This document shows, piece after piece, positions 16,078-24,891 of a stretch of 64,000 bases of DNA (positions are counted from its first letter, which is position 1; each line of letters opens with the position of its first letter). A program made the position numbers and the translations under genes. This stretch comes from WRKB01 sp031551145 (GTDB lineage: Bacteria > Desulfobacterota > Desulfovibrionia > Desulfovibrionales > Desulfovibrionaceae). A model generated the notes under the pieces. That model worked only from the letters and a program-made list of their open reading frames with translations. It was not told the DNA's origin and did not search any database. Where the stretch lies: the NCBI GenBank assembly GCA_031551145.1, contig JAVBNZ010000009.1:1-64000 (forward strand), read 5' to 3'.

Positions 16078-17481
16078 ATGTTTCGGCGTGCCAAATCCCT
16101 CCTTGCGCTCGTGCTCGCGCTCAATCTGACGCTGCAGGGCGCGTTGCCTGCCCAGGCCTTCTTCTTCGGCGGCGTGGGCATTAAAGACGAAGTCGAAATG
16201 GGCCGCAAGTTCGACCTCATGGTGCGTTCGCAACTGCCCATGATCGACGATCCTGAAGTGACCCTTTATGTGCGTTCCATTATTGAAAAACTCCTGAGTG
16301 TACTTCCACCTCAGCCTTTCCGTTACACCACCGGTGTTATCCGCAACAATGCCCTCAATGCCTTTGCCGTGCCGGGCGGCTATGTGTATGTTTTTTCCGG
16401 CCTGATGATGAATTTCGACACCGAATCCGAGCTGGCCGGCGTGCTTGCGCACGAACTGGCCCACGTTACACAGCGCCATGTGGCATCCCGCATCGAGCGC
16501 GGCCAGATGCTCACCGTGGGAGCGCTTTTGCTGGCCATCGCCGGCGTGGCCGTGGGCGGCGGCGCCGGGGGCGCGGCCATCATGACCGCCATGACCGGCG
16601 CGCAGTCCGCCATGCTGAACTACAGCCGCATTGACGAAAACGAAGCGGATCACGCGGGTTTCCAATATCTGGTCAAGGCCGGCTACAACGCGCAGGGCAT
16701 GGTGGGCGGTTTTCAGAAAATCCGGCGTAAAAGCTGGATGAGCGGCAGCAACATCCCCACTTATCTTTCCACGCACCCGGATCTCAACGACCGCATCTCC
16801 GGCATTGTTTCGCGCATCGAATCCATGCCGGCCTCCATGCGCAGCAGGAAAGAGGACAACAACCGCTTTCAGCGCGTCAAAACCCTGCTCTGGGCGCGCT
16901 ACGGCGATCCGGACGCGGCGCTGCAGATTTTCGCCAAAAGCAGGGACTGCCTTTCCCGCATGGGCGAAGGCATGGTGTATTCGCGCCGCAACCGGGTGCC
17001 GGAAGCGGCCAAGGCTTTTGAGGAAGCCCTGCGCTGCGGCTCGAACGATCCGCTCGTGCTGCGCGAGGCAGGCATTTTCCATTACAGCCGGGGGGATCAG
17101 AACCGGGCCGGGACGTTGCTCATGAGCGCCATGACGAAAGACCCCAACGACTACATGGCCCGCTTCTACTACGCCCGGCTCATGGACGAAACCGGCAGGC
17201 CCGTGGAAGCCCATCCCTACTATAAGGAAGTGCTGCGTCACATCCCGGACGACGCCGACGTGCACGAATTTTATGGCCGTTCCCTGGGCAAGGCGAACAT
17301 GCTCTTTCCCGCCTTTCTCCACCTTGCCTATGGGGCCATGTACAGCAACAACAAGAAAAAAACCGAGCAGTTCCTGGGCCAAGCCAAGGGAGCGGCGCGT
17401 ACCTCGGCCGATCAGGCCGATCTGGCCCGCTTCAACGAGCGCTACAAGGAACGCAGCGAAATCTGGAAAGAGGTAATGTAG
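16078..17481 (+). CDS. M48-family metalloprotease with TPR domain (BepA/YfgC-like)
   Basis: A signal peptide (residues 1-28, ending PAQAF) is followed by an M48 peptidase domain with the HExxH zinc motif HELAH at 125-129 and a downstream NEADHAGFQYL, which supplies the third zinc ligand. The C-terminal 200 residues are TPR-like. This is the architecture of periplasmic BepA, which assembles or degrades outer-membrane proteins. The 467-residue length fits. Its stop directly abuts the hslV start. Confidence 0.88.
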   Translation: MFRRAKSLLALVLALNLTLQGALPAQAFFFGGVGIKDEVEMGRKFDLMVRSQLPMIDDPEVTLYVRSIIEKLLSVLPPQPFRYTTGVIRNNALNAFAVPGGYVYVFSGLMMNFDTESELAGVLAHELAHVTQRHVASRIERGQMLTVGALLLAIAGVAVGGGAGGAAIMTAMTGAQSAMLNYSRIDENEADHAGFQYLVKAGYNAQGMVGGFQKIRRKSWMSGSNIPTYLSTHPDLNDRISGIVSRIESMPASMRSRKEDNNRFQRVKTLLWARYGDPDAALQIFAKSRDCLSRMGEGMVYSRRNRVPEAAKAFEEALRCGSNDPLVLREAGIFHYSRGDQNRAGTLLMSAMTKDPNDYMARFYYARLMDETGRPVEAHPYYKEVLRHIPDDADVHEFYGRSLGKANMLFPAFLHLAYGAMYSNNKKKTEQFLGQAKGAARTSADQADLARFNERYKERSEIWKEVM

Positions 17482-18018
17482 ATGGATATGCACGCAACCA
17501 CCATTTTGGCCGTGCGGCGCGAAGGCGTCACCGCTCTGGCGGGCGACGGACAGGTCACGCTCGGCCAGGGACTGGTGATGAAGCATACGGCCAACAAGAT
17601 CCGCCGCCTGTACAATGATAAGGTGCTGGCGGGCTTTGCCGGCGCAACGGCCGACGCCTTCACTCTTTTTGAACGTTTTGAAGCCAAACTGGACGAAATG
17701 CGCGGCAACCTCAGGCGCGCCGCCGTGGAACTGGCCAAGGACTGGCGCAAGGACAAATACCTGCGCCGGCTCGAAGCCATGCTGCTGCTGGCCGACAAGG
17801 AGCATATCCTGCTGCTTTCCGGCACGGGCGACGTTATAGACCCCGACGACGGCCTTGCCGCCATCGGCAGCGGCGGCCCCTACGCCCTGGCGGCCGCCCG
17901 CGCGCTTGCGCGCCGCTCCTCGCTCGACGCCGAGGAAATCGCGCGCGAATCCATGCGCATCGCGGCCGAACTCTGCGTCTACACCAACGAGCACCTGAAC
18001 ATCGAAGTGCTGCGCTGA
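17482..18018 (+). CDS. hslV: ATP-dependent protease peptidase subunit HslV
   Basis: This 178-residue Ntn-hydrolase is clearly HslV: the N-terminal HATTILAVRR contains the catalytic Thr exposed after processing, followed by GDGQVTLGQGLVMKHTANK and IGSGGPYALAAARAL. It forms the proteolytic core of HslUV. The ATPase hslU is not in this window, so the partner must be encoded elsewhere. The ATG immediately follows the M48 stop codon and the gene abuts ispE, implying a compact operon. Confidence 0.95.
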   Translation: MDMHATTILAVRREGVTALAGDGQVTLGQGLVMKHTANKIRRLYNDKVLAGFAGATADAFTLFERFEAKLDEMRGNLRRAAVELAKDWRKDKYLRRLEAMLLLADKEHILLLSGTGDVIDPDDGLAAIGSGGPYALAAARALARRSSLDAEEIARESMRIAAELCVYTNEHLNIEVLR

Positions 18019-18918
18019 ATGCCGCCCCTCGCCGTTCGGGCCGGCTGCAAGGTCAACCTTTCGCTGCGCATCACCGGGGTAACGGAACGGGGCTACCATA
18101 CGCTGGATTCGATCTTCTTCCCCCTGCCGGAACCGCACGATCTACTGCGCATCCAACCGGCCGGCCGGCCGGGCCTTGCGCTGCACTGCGCCGATCCCGC
18201 GCTCGATCCCGCCGACAATACGCTTACGCGCGCCTACGCGGCCTATGCCGAAGCCTGCGCTTTCGCGCCGGCCCTGGAACTGCTGCTGGAAAAAAATATT
18301 CCGTCAGGAGCCGGGCTGGGGGGCGGCAGTTCCGATGCGGCGGCCCTGCTGGGCGTGCTGAACGCGCTCAATCCCCGTCCGCTGGACACGGCCCGTCTGT
18401 GCGCCACGGCCCTGCGCGTGGGCGCTGACGTGCCCTTTTTTCTGCGCAATGCGCCCTGCCGCGTGCGGGGCATAGGCGAACTGTGCGAGCCCTGTGCCGC
18501 ACTTCCTGTTGCCGGGCTGCACCTTCTTCTGCTCTGCCCGACGATTTCGATATCCACGGCCTGGGCCTATGCCGCCTGGGACGCCCTGTCCCATTCTAAT
18601 TTCTTGACAAAGAACGAGGCTGAGGCTAAGGAGATGAACTTCCGCCCCGTTCGGGTGTTCAACGACCTTGAGGACGCCGTGTTTGCGGCCTATCCGGAGC
18701 TTGCGCACCTTAAGCGGGAACTGTTCCGGCAAGGAGCGGCAGCGGCCCTTATGAGCGGCAGCGGATCAAGCCTGTTCGGCCTGTTCCGCGACCGGAACAC
18801 AGCGGATGCGGCAGCGGAATTGTTTCGGAAACAGGGCATGCGCGTGTATCTGCATACTCTGGAGCAAAAAATTCCACTTTTTGCTCCCGGCACTACTGGG
18901 GTGTCGCCAAGTCGGTAA
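18019..18918 (+). CDS. ispE: 4-diphosphocytidyl-2-C-methyl-D-erythritol kinase
   Basis: A GHMP kinase of 299 residues with the glycine-rich ATP loop PSGAGLGGGSSDAAALL and the substrate residues near KVNLSLRITGV. It phosphorylates CDP-methylerythritol in the non-mevalonate isoprenoid pathway. The last 22 bp (18897-18918), including the TAA stop, lie inside the tRNA-Gln gene, so the C-terminal residues GVSPSR are read from tRNA sequence. E. coli IspE has 283 residues, so the tail may be dispensable. Confidence 0.92.
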   Translation: MPPLAVRAGCKVNLSLRITGVTERGYHTLDSIFFPLPEPHDLLRIQPAGRPGLALHCADPALDPADNTLTRAYAAYAEACAFAPALELLLEKNIPSGAGLGGGSSDAAALLGVLNALNPRPLDTARLCATALRVGADVPFFLRNAPCRVRGIGELCEPCAALPVAGLHLLLLCPTISISTAWAYAAWDALSHSNFLTKNEAEAKEMNFRPVRVFNDLEDAVFAAYPELAHLKRELFRQGAAAALMSGSGSSLFGLFRDRNTADAAAELFRKQGMRVYLHTLEQKIPLFAPGTTGVSPSR

Positions 18919-18972
18919 GGCAACGGGTTTTGGTCCCGTCATTCGAGGGTTCGAATCCTTCCGCCCCAGCCA
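18897..18972 (+). tRNA. tRNA-Gln(TTG)
   Basis: A cloverleaf can be drawn: acceptor TGGGGTG with CGCCCCA, anticodon loop TTTTGGT with anticodon TTG, T-arm GAGGGTTCGAATCCTTC, and an encoded CCA (18970-18972). Its first 22 bases are shared with the end of ispE. prs follows 49 bp downstream, so the tRNA is probably released from a polycistronic transcript. Confidence 0.95.
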
Positions 18973-19021
18973 TTCATTAGGGCACGGCATCGCGTCGGGG
19001 CGTTTACGGCAAGGTTGGATC

Positions 19022-19963
19022 ATGTACGGCAATTTGAAAATACTGACCGGCTCCGCTCATCCGGAACTGGCCAAGGCCATTTGCAACCACCTCGGCTGCC
19101 AGCTTACCCCCACTCTGACCAGTACCTTCAGCGACGGGGAACTGCGCGTTGAAATAAGCGACAACGTGCGCGGAGACGATGTTTTCGTCATCCAGCCCAC
19201 CTGCACGCCGGTCAACAGCCATCTCATCCAGCTCTGCCTCATGCTCGACGCGCTCAAACGCGCCAGCGCCGGACGCATCACCGCCGTGGTGCCCTATTAC
19301 GGCTATGCCCGCCAGGATCGCAAGGTGACGCCGCGCGCGCCCATCAGCGCCAAGATGGTGGCGGACTTTTTGCGTGTGGCCGGCGCACAGCGCATGGTTA
19401 CCATCGACCTGCACGCCGGGCAGATTCAGGGCTTTTTCGACTGCCCGGTCGACAACCTTTTTGCCGCGCCGGTCTTTCTGGAATACCTGCGTACCCTGGA
19501 AAACGGGGATCTCGTATTCGTTTCGCCCGACGCCGGCGGCGTGGAGCGCACCCGCGCCTACGCCAAACGCCTCAATGCCGGGCTCGCCATTGTGGACAAG
19601 CGGCGCGACGCCCCCAACCAGGCCAGCGCCATGAACCTCATCGGCGACGTGCGGGGCAAGACCGCCGTGGTGCTCGACGACATGATCGACACCGCCGGCA
19701 CCCTCTGCGCGGCCGGCGAAGTGCTGATGCAGCACGGCGCGAAAGACGTGATGGCCTGCGCCACCCATGCCGTGCTTTCCGGTCCGGCGGTGGAACGCAT
19801 CAACGCCTCCCCCTTCAGCCGCATCATCGTCAGCGACACCATCCCCCAGGGCGACAAGGGCGATCGCTGTCCGAAGCTTACATATCTGAATATGGCCGGC
19901 CTGTTGGCCAGATCCATCCATAACATCCACACCGGTTCCTCGGTGAGCGTCCTCTTTGTATAA
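19022..19963 (+). CDS. prs: Ribose-phosphate pyrophosphokinase
   Basis: The 313-residue PRPP synthase starts at MYGNLKILTG (AAGG upstream); the open frame further 5' crosses the tRNA gene and is not coding. Motifs present are FSDGELRVEI, VVPYYGYARQDRK, and the PRPP-binding loop VVLDDMIDTAGTL. It makes PRPP from ribose 5-phosphate and ATP for purine, pyrimidine, His and Trp synthesis. It is followed by rplY after 11 bp. Confidence 0.97.
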   Translation: MYGNLKILTGSAHPELAKAICNHLGCQLTPTLTSTFSDGELRVEISDNVRGDDVFVIQPTCTPVNSHLIQLCLMLDALKRASAGRITAVVPYYGYARQDRKVTPRAPISAKMVADFLRVAGAQRMVTIDLHAGQIQGFFDCPVDNLFAAPVFLEYLRTLENGDLVFVSPDAGGVERTRAYAKRLNAGLAIVDKRRDAPNQASAMNLIGDVRGKTAVVLDDMIDTAGTLCAAGEVLMQHGAKDVMACATHAVLSGPAVERINASPFSRIIVSDTIPQGDKGDRCPKLTYLNMAGLLARSIHNIHTGSSVSVLFV

Positions 19964-19974
19964 GGAGAAAAGCC

Positions 19975-20583
19975 ATGTCCATTGAAAAAACCCTGCAGGT
20001 CGGCAAACGCGAAGGTAGGGGCAAGGGCTCCAACCGTCGCCTGCGCGCCGAAACTCTGGTGCCCGGCGTGTTCTACAACGGCGGAGGCGAAAACATCCCC
20101 GTGCAGGTTCCCGCGCTGCCCATGGAAAAGCTGCTGTCCGCCGTCGGCAGGAACACCGTGTTCAACATCGAGATCGACGATAACGGCAGGAAGACGAAGT
20201 ACCCCGCCCTGATCTGGGACGTGCAGTACCATCCCTTCAAGCGCGCTTTCCTGCATGTCGATTTTTACGGCGTGGATCTCGACAAGCCCGTGGTCGTGCG
20301 CGTGCCCATTGAGTTCACCGGCGTTTCCAAGGGCGTGAAATTGGGCGGGCAGCTTGAAACCTACCGCGAGTCCATCCGCCTCTCCGGCAAGCCCCTGGAC
20401 ATGCCCAAGAAGATCACGGTGGACATCAGCGATATGGACATCAATGCCGCGATCCACGCGGCCGATCTTGCGTTGCCGGAAGGCGTCAGCGCCGTCTACT
20501 CCACAAACTACTGCATCGTGGCCGTGCATATGCCGGGCAGCGAAGAAGCGGAAGGCGAAGAAGCGGCGGCCCAGTCATCCTAG
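19975..20583 (+). CDS. rplY: Large ribosomal subunit protein bL25, CTC/TL5 type
   Basis: The 202-residue protein has the N-terminal 5S-rRNA-binding L25 domain (KREGRGKGSNRRLRAE) and the additional C-terminal CTC/TL5 beta domain (YRESIRLSGKPLDMPKKI). It is therefore the long form, unlike the 94-residue E. coli protein. The tail is acidic. AAGGAG lies 6 bp upstream of the ATG, and a strong terminator follows. Confidence 0.95.
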   Translation: MSIEKTLQVGKREGRGKGSNRRLRAETLVPGVFYNGGGENIPVQVPALPMEKLLSAVGRNTVFNIEIDDNGRKTKYPALIWDVQYHPFKRAFLHVDFYGVDLDKPVVVRVPIEFTGVSKGVKLGGQLETYRESIRLSGKPLDMPKKITVDISDMDINAAIHAADLALPEGVSAVYSTNYCIVAVHMPGSEEAEGEEAAAQSS

Positions 20584-20605
20584 CGCGGCATCGCGCCGGC
20601 TTTTC

Positions 20606-20635
20606 GGCCGATCCCGCAAGGGATCGGCCTTTTTT
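20606..20635 (+). terminator. Rho-independent terminator after rplY
   Basis: A perfect 10-bp stem GGCCGATCCC / GGGATCGGCC with a GCAA tetraloop is followed by six T residues. It ends just before the ATG of the next gene. Confidence 0.9.
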
Positions 20636-20638
20636 CTC

Positions 20639-21583
20639 ATGACAAACGCAGAGCTTCACCCCACATTCAGCCGCCCGCCGGAGTATGAGGAAATACGCTT
20701 CCTCTCCGGGGATGCGCCCATGACCCTTTCGATCTGGAAGGCGGGAAAGAGTGCGCCCTGTCTGGTTTTTTACCCCGGCACCATGGCCTCGCCGCTGCTC
20801 TATGTCGATCTGCTGCAACGCCTGCATGCACTGGGTTTCACCGTGCTCGGCATTCATCACCTCAGCCACGGCAAAAGCCCGAGACTCAAGAAAAATTTCA
20901 CTTTCGCGGATCTGCTGCAAAACGGCCTGGACGCGGTAAGTTACGCTCTGGAGCGCTTTGAGGGCCCGGTCGTGCTTACCGGACACAGCCAGGGCGGCGT
21001 GCTGAGTCTGGCCCAGGCCGGTCTGGACACGCGGCTTGCCGCCGTATTCCCACACTGTTTTCTGCTCCCCCAGCGCCCCGAAGCCATAGAGGTCACACGG
21101 CTGAAACACTTGGCCCACCGCCGCGAAACCTTTATGCGCCTGCTCGGCAAGGCGGCCGCGCTGCTGCCCCGCTTTCCGGTGGTTATTCCCATGTATCTCG
21201 ATCTCAGGCGCATCTTCGCCGGCTGCGGCACGCAGGCGCCTCCCACGCGCTCGTGGCGGGCTTCTCTGCGGCACACCCGGCTGAGCTATCCGCTGTGTTA
21301 TGTCTACAGCCTGTTCAGCGCGGATCTCGGCTACCTGTGCGAAGAAGGCAACATAGTCTGTCCCGTTTTCGCTCTCGCGGCCGAGGACGACGCCCTGTTC
21401 ACGCCCGCGCTGCTGCGCGGCATGCTTGCGGACGTGCGGGCCGGACACAAGGAGCTGATCCTCCTTTCTTGCGGCGGGCACATGGCCCCCTTCAATCCGA
21501 ACGCGGCGGCGGAAATCGCTTCCATAATCAAGGAGCGTTGCGCCGGGCTCGGTCTGTTCGCGCACCCCGCTCCTTTTGCCTGA
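20639..21583 (+). CDS. Alpha/beta hydrolase
   Basis: The 314-residue protein has the nucleophile elbow GHSQGG and a late Asp/His pair consistent with an alpha/beta hydrolase triad (AAEDDALF; GGHMAP near the C-terminus). An HH-Ser lid-like region (GIHHLSHGKSP) follows the oxyanion strand. The substrate is unknown. The ATG at 20639 sits immediately after the rplY terminator T-tract with no ribosome-binding site, so the true start could be the ATG at 20720 (MTLSIWKAG). That would, however, remove an apparent first beta strand. Confidence 0.7.
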   Translation: MTNAELHPTFSRPPEYEEIRFLSGDAPMTLSIWKAGKSAPCLVFYPGTMASPLLYVDLLQRLHALGFTVLGIHHLSHGKSPRLKKNFTFADLLQNGLDAVSYALERFEGPVVLTGHSQGGVLSLAQAGLDTRLAAVFPHCFLLPQRPEAIEVTRLKHLAHRRETFMRLLGKAAALLPRFPVVIPMYLDLRRIFAGCGTQAPPTRSWRASLRHTRLSYPLCYVYSLFSADLGYLCEEGNIVCPVFALAAEDDALFTPALLRGMLADVRAGHKELILLSCGGHMAPFNPNAAAEIASIIKERCAGLGLFAHPAPFA

Positions 21584-21595
21584 AACGAGTTGCGC

Positions 21596-22210
21596 ATGGA
21601 ATATGCCGGATGCATAGTCGGACTCGGCAATCCAGGTGCGGAATACCGGGGCACGCGCCACAATCTTGGTTTTGCCGTGGTTGACGCCCTGTATGAAATC
21701 TGCGCCCGCGACGGCGGAGCGGAGGAACTTTCCGGCGCAAAATTCCGTTGCGACCTGCGGCGCATCCGGCGACCGGACGGCACGCGTCGGCTTCTCGCCA
21801 AGCCGTTGACATACATGAATCTTTCCGGAGAAACCGTGGTCCCGCTGCTGCACTGGCACCGCATTCCCTCGGAACGCCTGCTGGTGGTGCATGATGAACT
21901 GGATTTTCAGACCGGTCTTGTACGCCTGAAATTCGGCGGCGGCAGTGCCGGGCATAACGGCATCAAATCGATCGCGCAGCAGCTCGGCACGCCGGATTTT
22001 TACCGTCTGCGTCTGGGCATAGGCAAACCCGCCGGCAGTGACCCCAGCCGCCGCGTGCTGGCCCGGCCCGGCCCCGACGAAATTCCCTTGTTGGACGAAG
22101 CGGTGCGCACGGCCTGTGAACACATCCTGATTTTCATGGACCGGGGGCCTGAAGCGGCCATGAACGCCCTCCACGCCTCCGGCCGCACAAAAAAAAGCAT
22201 AAATATCTGA
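21596..22210 (+). CDS. pth: Peptidyl-tRNA hydrolase
   Basis: The 204-residue product has IVGLGNPGAEYRGTRHNLGF at the start, containing the catalytic His of the RHN motif, and KPLTYMNLSGE and HDELDFQTG downstream. It recycles peptidyl-tRNAs released from stalled ribosomes. It follows the hydrolase gene with a 12-bp gap. I prefer the ATG at 21596, which places the family's conserved strand at the expected distance. Confidence 0.95.
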   Translation: MEYAGCIVGLGNPGAEYRGTRHNLGFAVVDALYEICARDGGAEELSGAKFRCDLRRIRRPDGTRRLLAKPLTYMNLSGETVVPLLHWHRIPSERLLVVHDELDFQTGLVRLKFGGGSAGHNGIKSIAQQLGTPDFYRLRLGIGKPAGSDPSRRVLARPGPDEIPLLDEAVRTACEHILIFMDRGPEAAMNALHASGRTKKSINI

Positions 22211-22518
22211 GAATCTTCCTCTTTTTTTGACTGGACGCATTGTCTCTGATGCGCTACCGTACCACAATTGCTGTTATAGAATATTTTGCGTTCGAGATGC
22301 CGAGCCGCGGCAGTATGGAACCCGCCGGCAGACATCTTGCACGGCGTATCGCAACTCTTTCAAAAAACATGCTCTGTGCCGGCTTCGCGCCGGCCGGTCG
22401 CCATGGGCCGGCAAAAATCAGTTTTTTGCCGGCGGTTTTCCCTAAACGCCGGGCCGAGCGCCCGTGGGATGTATTATTGCACAATATCCATACCGGAAAT
22501 ATGCCGGCGGCTGCCCAC
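22211..22518. other. Gene-free stretch between pth and carD with strong hairpins
   Basis: No convincing gene is present, although the frame of carD is open through most of it. It holds a GC hairpin near 22378-22398 (GTGCCGGCTTCGCGCCGGC) and a perfect 11-bp stem at 22407-22417 / 22423-22433 whose T residues lie inside the stem. Both could act in transcription termination or as leader structure for carD. A TTATAGAATATT box near 22274 looks like a -10 element but has no good -35. Confidence 0.5.
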
Positions 22519-23040
22519 ATGAAGGAGTTCGGCGTGTTCAGCATCGGGGATCTCGTGGTCTACCCCGCACAGGGCGTGGGAAAAATCGAGAGCATCGAGC
22601 AGAAAGTCATCCGCGACATCGCGTGCGCTTTCTATATCGTGCGTATCCTGAGCAACAACATCACGCTCATGGTGCCCGTTGCCAACGCGCGCAATGTGGG
22701 GTTGCGCGCGCTCACCCCTCCGGCGGAGGCCGGGGCCATTCTCTCCGGCTTTACCGATCACAGCGCCTTTTCGGGCTATACCGGCCAGAACTGGAACCGC
22801 CGCTACCGGGAATATACGGAACGGCTGAAAAAGAACGAACTGACCGACGTGGCGAACGTACTGCACGAATTGCTGTTGATCGGCAGGAACAAGGAACTGT
22901 CCTTCGGGGAACGCCGCCTGCTCGAGCAGGCCATGTCCCTTGTCGGCGGCGAGCTTGCCGTGGTGTTGAAAACGCCGGAACAGGAAATTCGCAGCCGCAT
23001 TCAGAAAATTTTCGCTCCGCCGCCGGCGGAAGAAGCTTGA
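22519..23040 (+). CDS. carD: CarD/CdnL-family RNA polymerase-binding regulator
   Basis: From MKEFGVFSIGD the protein has 173 residues: an N-terminal RNA-polymerase-interacting Tudor-like domain (DLVVYPAQGVGKIESIEQK) and a helical DNA-binding C-terminal domain (RRYREYTERLKKNELTDVANVLHEL; KELSFGERRLLEQAM). CarD proteins stabilise open promoter complexes, notably at rRNA promoters. An ATG at 22501 (MPAAAH) is the alternative start. It lies between pth and rho. Confidence 0.9.
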   Translation: MKEFGVFSIGDLVVYPAQGVGKIESIEQKVIRDIACAFYIVRILSNNITLMVPVANARNVGLRALTPPAEAGAILSGFTDHSAFSGYTGQNWNRRYREYTERLKKNELTDVANVLHELLLIGRNKELSFGERRLLEQAMSLVGGELAVVLKTPEQEIRSRIQKIFAPPPAEEA

Positions 23041-23056
23041 TCTCCTCATTTTTTTC

Positions 23057-23085
23057 TTGCGGGATCGCACCGCATGCACTATGGT
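23057..23085 (+). promoter_or_regulatory. Possible promoter of rho
   Basis: TTGCGG (23057-23062), a 17-bp spacer and TATGGT (23080-23085) lie in the 261-bp gap between carD and rho, leaving a leader of about 210 nt. The match is moderate. Confidence 0.3.
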
Positions 23086-23301
23086 GGGCAAACCGCTTCA
23101 GTTATCGACTGCAAATCCCGTATAGCTTGCCCGCATCCCCAACCGCCCGCCCCCCGGACGGCGGATTCTGATGCGCAACAACCGCAGGACATGACTTTAT
23201 TCTGATACCCTGCAATGCATGCCTCCCGGCAGGAATGCTCCGCGTTCTCCGCTCCGTCGGAGTTCTGCCTCTTTCCCACCAACACCAGCACTTGGATTCG
23301 T

Positions 23302-24594
23302 ATGAGGAAGAAGAAGACCCTCCCCGCGCTTGTCGAAAGCGCCATGAGCCTTACCGAGTTGAAAACAAAAAGCATGGCCGATCTTATGGAATTGGCCGAA
23401 CAGTTCAATGTGGAGAACGCCAGTTCCATGCGCAAGCAGGAGTTGATCTTCGCTCTGCTGCAGAACTGCGCCTCGCAGAACGGCGCCATCTTCGGTGACG
23501 GAGTTCTGGAAATCCTGCCCGACGGTTTCGGCTTTCTGCGTTCCCCTCTATGCAGCTATATGCCCGGCCCCGACGATATCTACGTTTCGCCCTCGCAGAT
23601 CAGGCGCTTCGCCCTGCGCAAGGGCGACGTCGTTTCCGGTCAGATACGCCCCCCAAAGGAAGGCGAACGCTATTTTGCCCTGCTCAAGGTGACCGACATA
23701 GGTTTTGAGCCGCCGGAAAACGCGAAGAACCTCGTGCTGTTCGACAACCTCACGCCCATCTATCCCGATCGCCAGTTGATCATGGAGACGGGTGAAAAAA
23801 ATCTCTCCAGCCGCGTCATCGACCTTATGGCCCCCATAGGCTGCGGACAACGCGGTCTTATAGTGGCCCCGCCGCGCACGGGCAAAACCATTCTGCTCCA
23901 GACCATCGCCAACTCCATCAACGCCAACAATCCCGAAGTCTACCTCATCGTGCTTCTCATCGACGAGCGGCCCGAGGAAGTCACGGACATGGAGCGTACG
24001 GTGAAAAACGCGGAAGTCATCAGCTCCACGTTTGACGAACCGCCCCAGCGCCACGTGCAGGTCTGCGAAATGGTGCTAGAAAAAGCCAAACGCCTGGTGG
24101 AGCGGAAGCGCGACGTGGTTATTCTGCTCGACTCCATCACCCGCCTCGGCCGGGCCTACAACGCGGTTACGCCCTCTTCCGGCCGCGTGCTTTCCGGCGG
24201 TCTGGACGCCAACGCCCTGCAACGGCCCAAGCGCTTTTTCGGCGCTGCACGCAATATCGAGGAGGGAGGCAGCCTGACCATTATTGCCACCGCCCTTATC
24301 GATACCGGCTCGCGCATGGACGAAGTGATCTTTGAAGAATTCAAGGGCACCGGCAACATGGAAATCTATCTGGATCGCCATCTGTCGGAAAAACGCGTCT
24401 TCCCCGCCATAGACATCAACCGCACGGGCACGCGAAAAGAAGACCTGCTCCTGCCGGAAGACGTGCTGAACCGTGTCTGGATCCTGCGCAAAATCCTCGC
24501 GCCCATGACTTCCATCGACAGCATGGAGTTTCTGCTGGATAAAATGCGTCCCACCAAGAGCAACAAAGACTTCATGAACGCCATGGGAAAATAG
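23302..24594 (+). CDS. rho: Transcription termination factor Rho
   Basis: Rho is identified by the N-terminal helical domain (SMADLMELAEQFNVEN), the RNA-binding cold-shock fold (GFGFLRSP, YVSPSQIRRFALRKGD), the P-loop VAPPRTGKTILLQ, and the Q/R-loop region toward VTPSSGRVLSGG. The hexameric helicase terminates untranslated transcripts. Start choice is uncertain: MRKKKTLPAL at 23302 adds a short basic leader to MSLTELKTKS at 23344, and the frame stays open to 23215 without a ribosome-binding site. From 23302 it has 430 residues. Confidence 0.96.
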   Translation: MRKKKTLPALVESAMSLTELKTKSMADLMELAEQFNVENASSMRKQELIFALLQNCASQNGAIFGDGVLEILPDGFGFLRSPLCSYMPGPDDIYVSPSQIRRFALRKGDVVSGQIRPPKEGERYFALLKVTDIGFEPPENAKNLVLFDNLTPIYPDRQLIMETGEKNLSSRVIDLMAPIGCGQRGLIVAPPRTGKTILLQTIANSINANNPEVYLIVLLIDERPEEVTDMERTVKNAEVISSTFDEPPQRHVQVCEMVLEKAKRLVERKRDVVILLDSITRLGRAYNAVTPSSGRVLSGGLDANALQRPKRFFGAARNIEEGGSLTIIATALIDTGSRMDEVIFEEFKGTGNMEIYLDRHLSEKRVFPAIDINRTGTRKEDLLLPEDVLNRVWILRKILAPMTSIDSMEFLLDKMRPTKSNKDFMNAMGK

Positions 24595-24734
24595 GACATT
24601 CGTTTTTTTGCATCCGCCCGCGCGTCGGCGGCGCCATAAAAACGTGTTTTTGATATATTTCGCCCTATTAGTCGTAAATATGGAGCTTGCCGGCTTGACT
24701 CGAAGCCAATCTTGTGAGATTTTATAAAGAGTAC

Positions 24735-24821
24735 GCCGGGATGGTGGAACTGGTAGACGCAGCGGACTCAAAATCCGCCGCCCGCGAGGGCTTGCGAGTT
24801 CGATTCTCGCTCCCGGCACCA
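24735..24821 (+). tRNA. tRNA-Leu(CAA)
   Basis: This class II tRNA has acceptor GCCGGGA with TCCCGGC, anticodon loop CTCAAAA (anticodon CAA), a long variable arm (CGCCCGCGAGGGCTTG region), T-arm GAGTTCGATTCTC, and an encoded CCA. The total is 87 nt. Confidence 0.95.
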
Positions 24822-24891
24822 AAAAGATCCAAGGGGCTCTGCCGTCGGCACGGCGGCAGTCGCCCCTTGTTACCATCGGCGCGCGGCACCC

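Noticed and set aside
14761..18138. A 1125-residue open frame on the minus strand
   Set aside because: It is antisense to cysS, the M48 protease and hslV, all of which have clear motifs. GC-rich third positions make such shadow frames common here.
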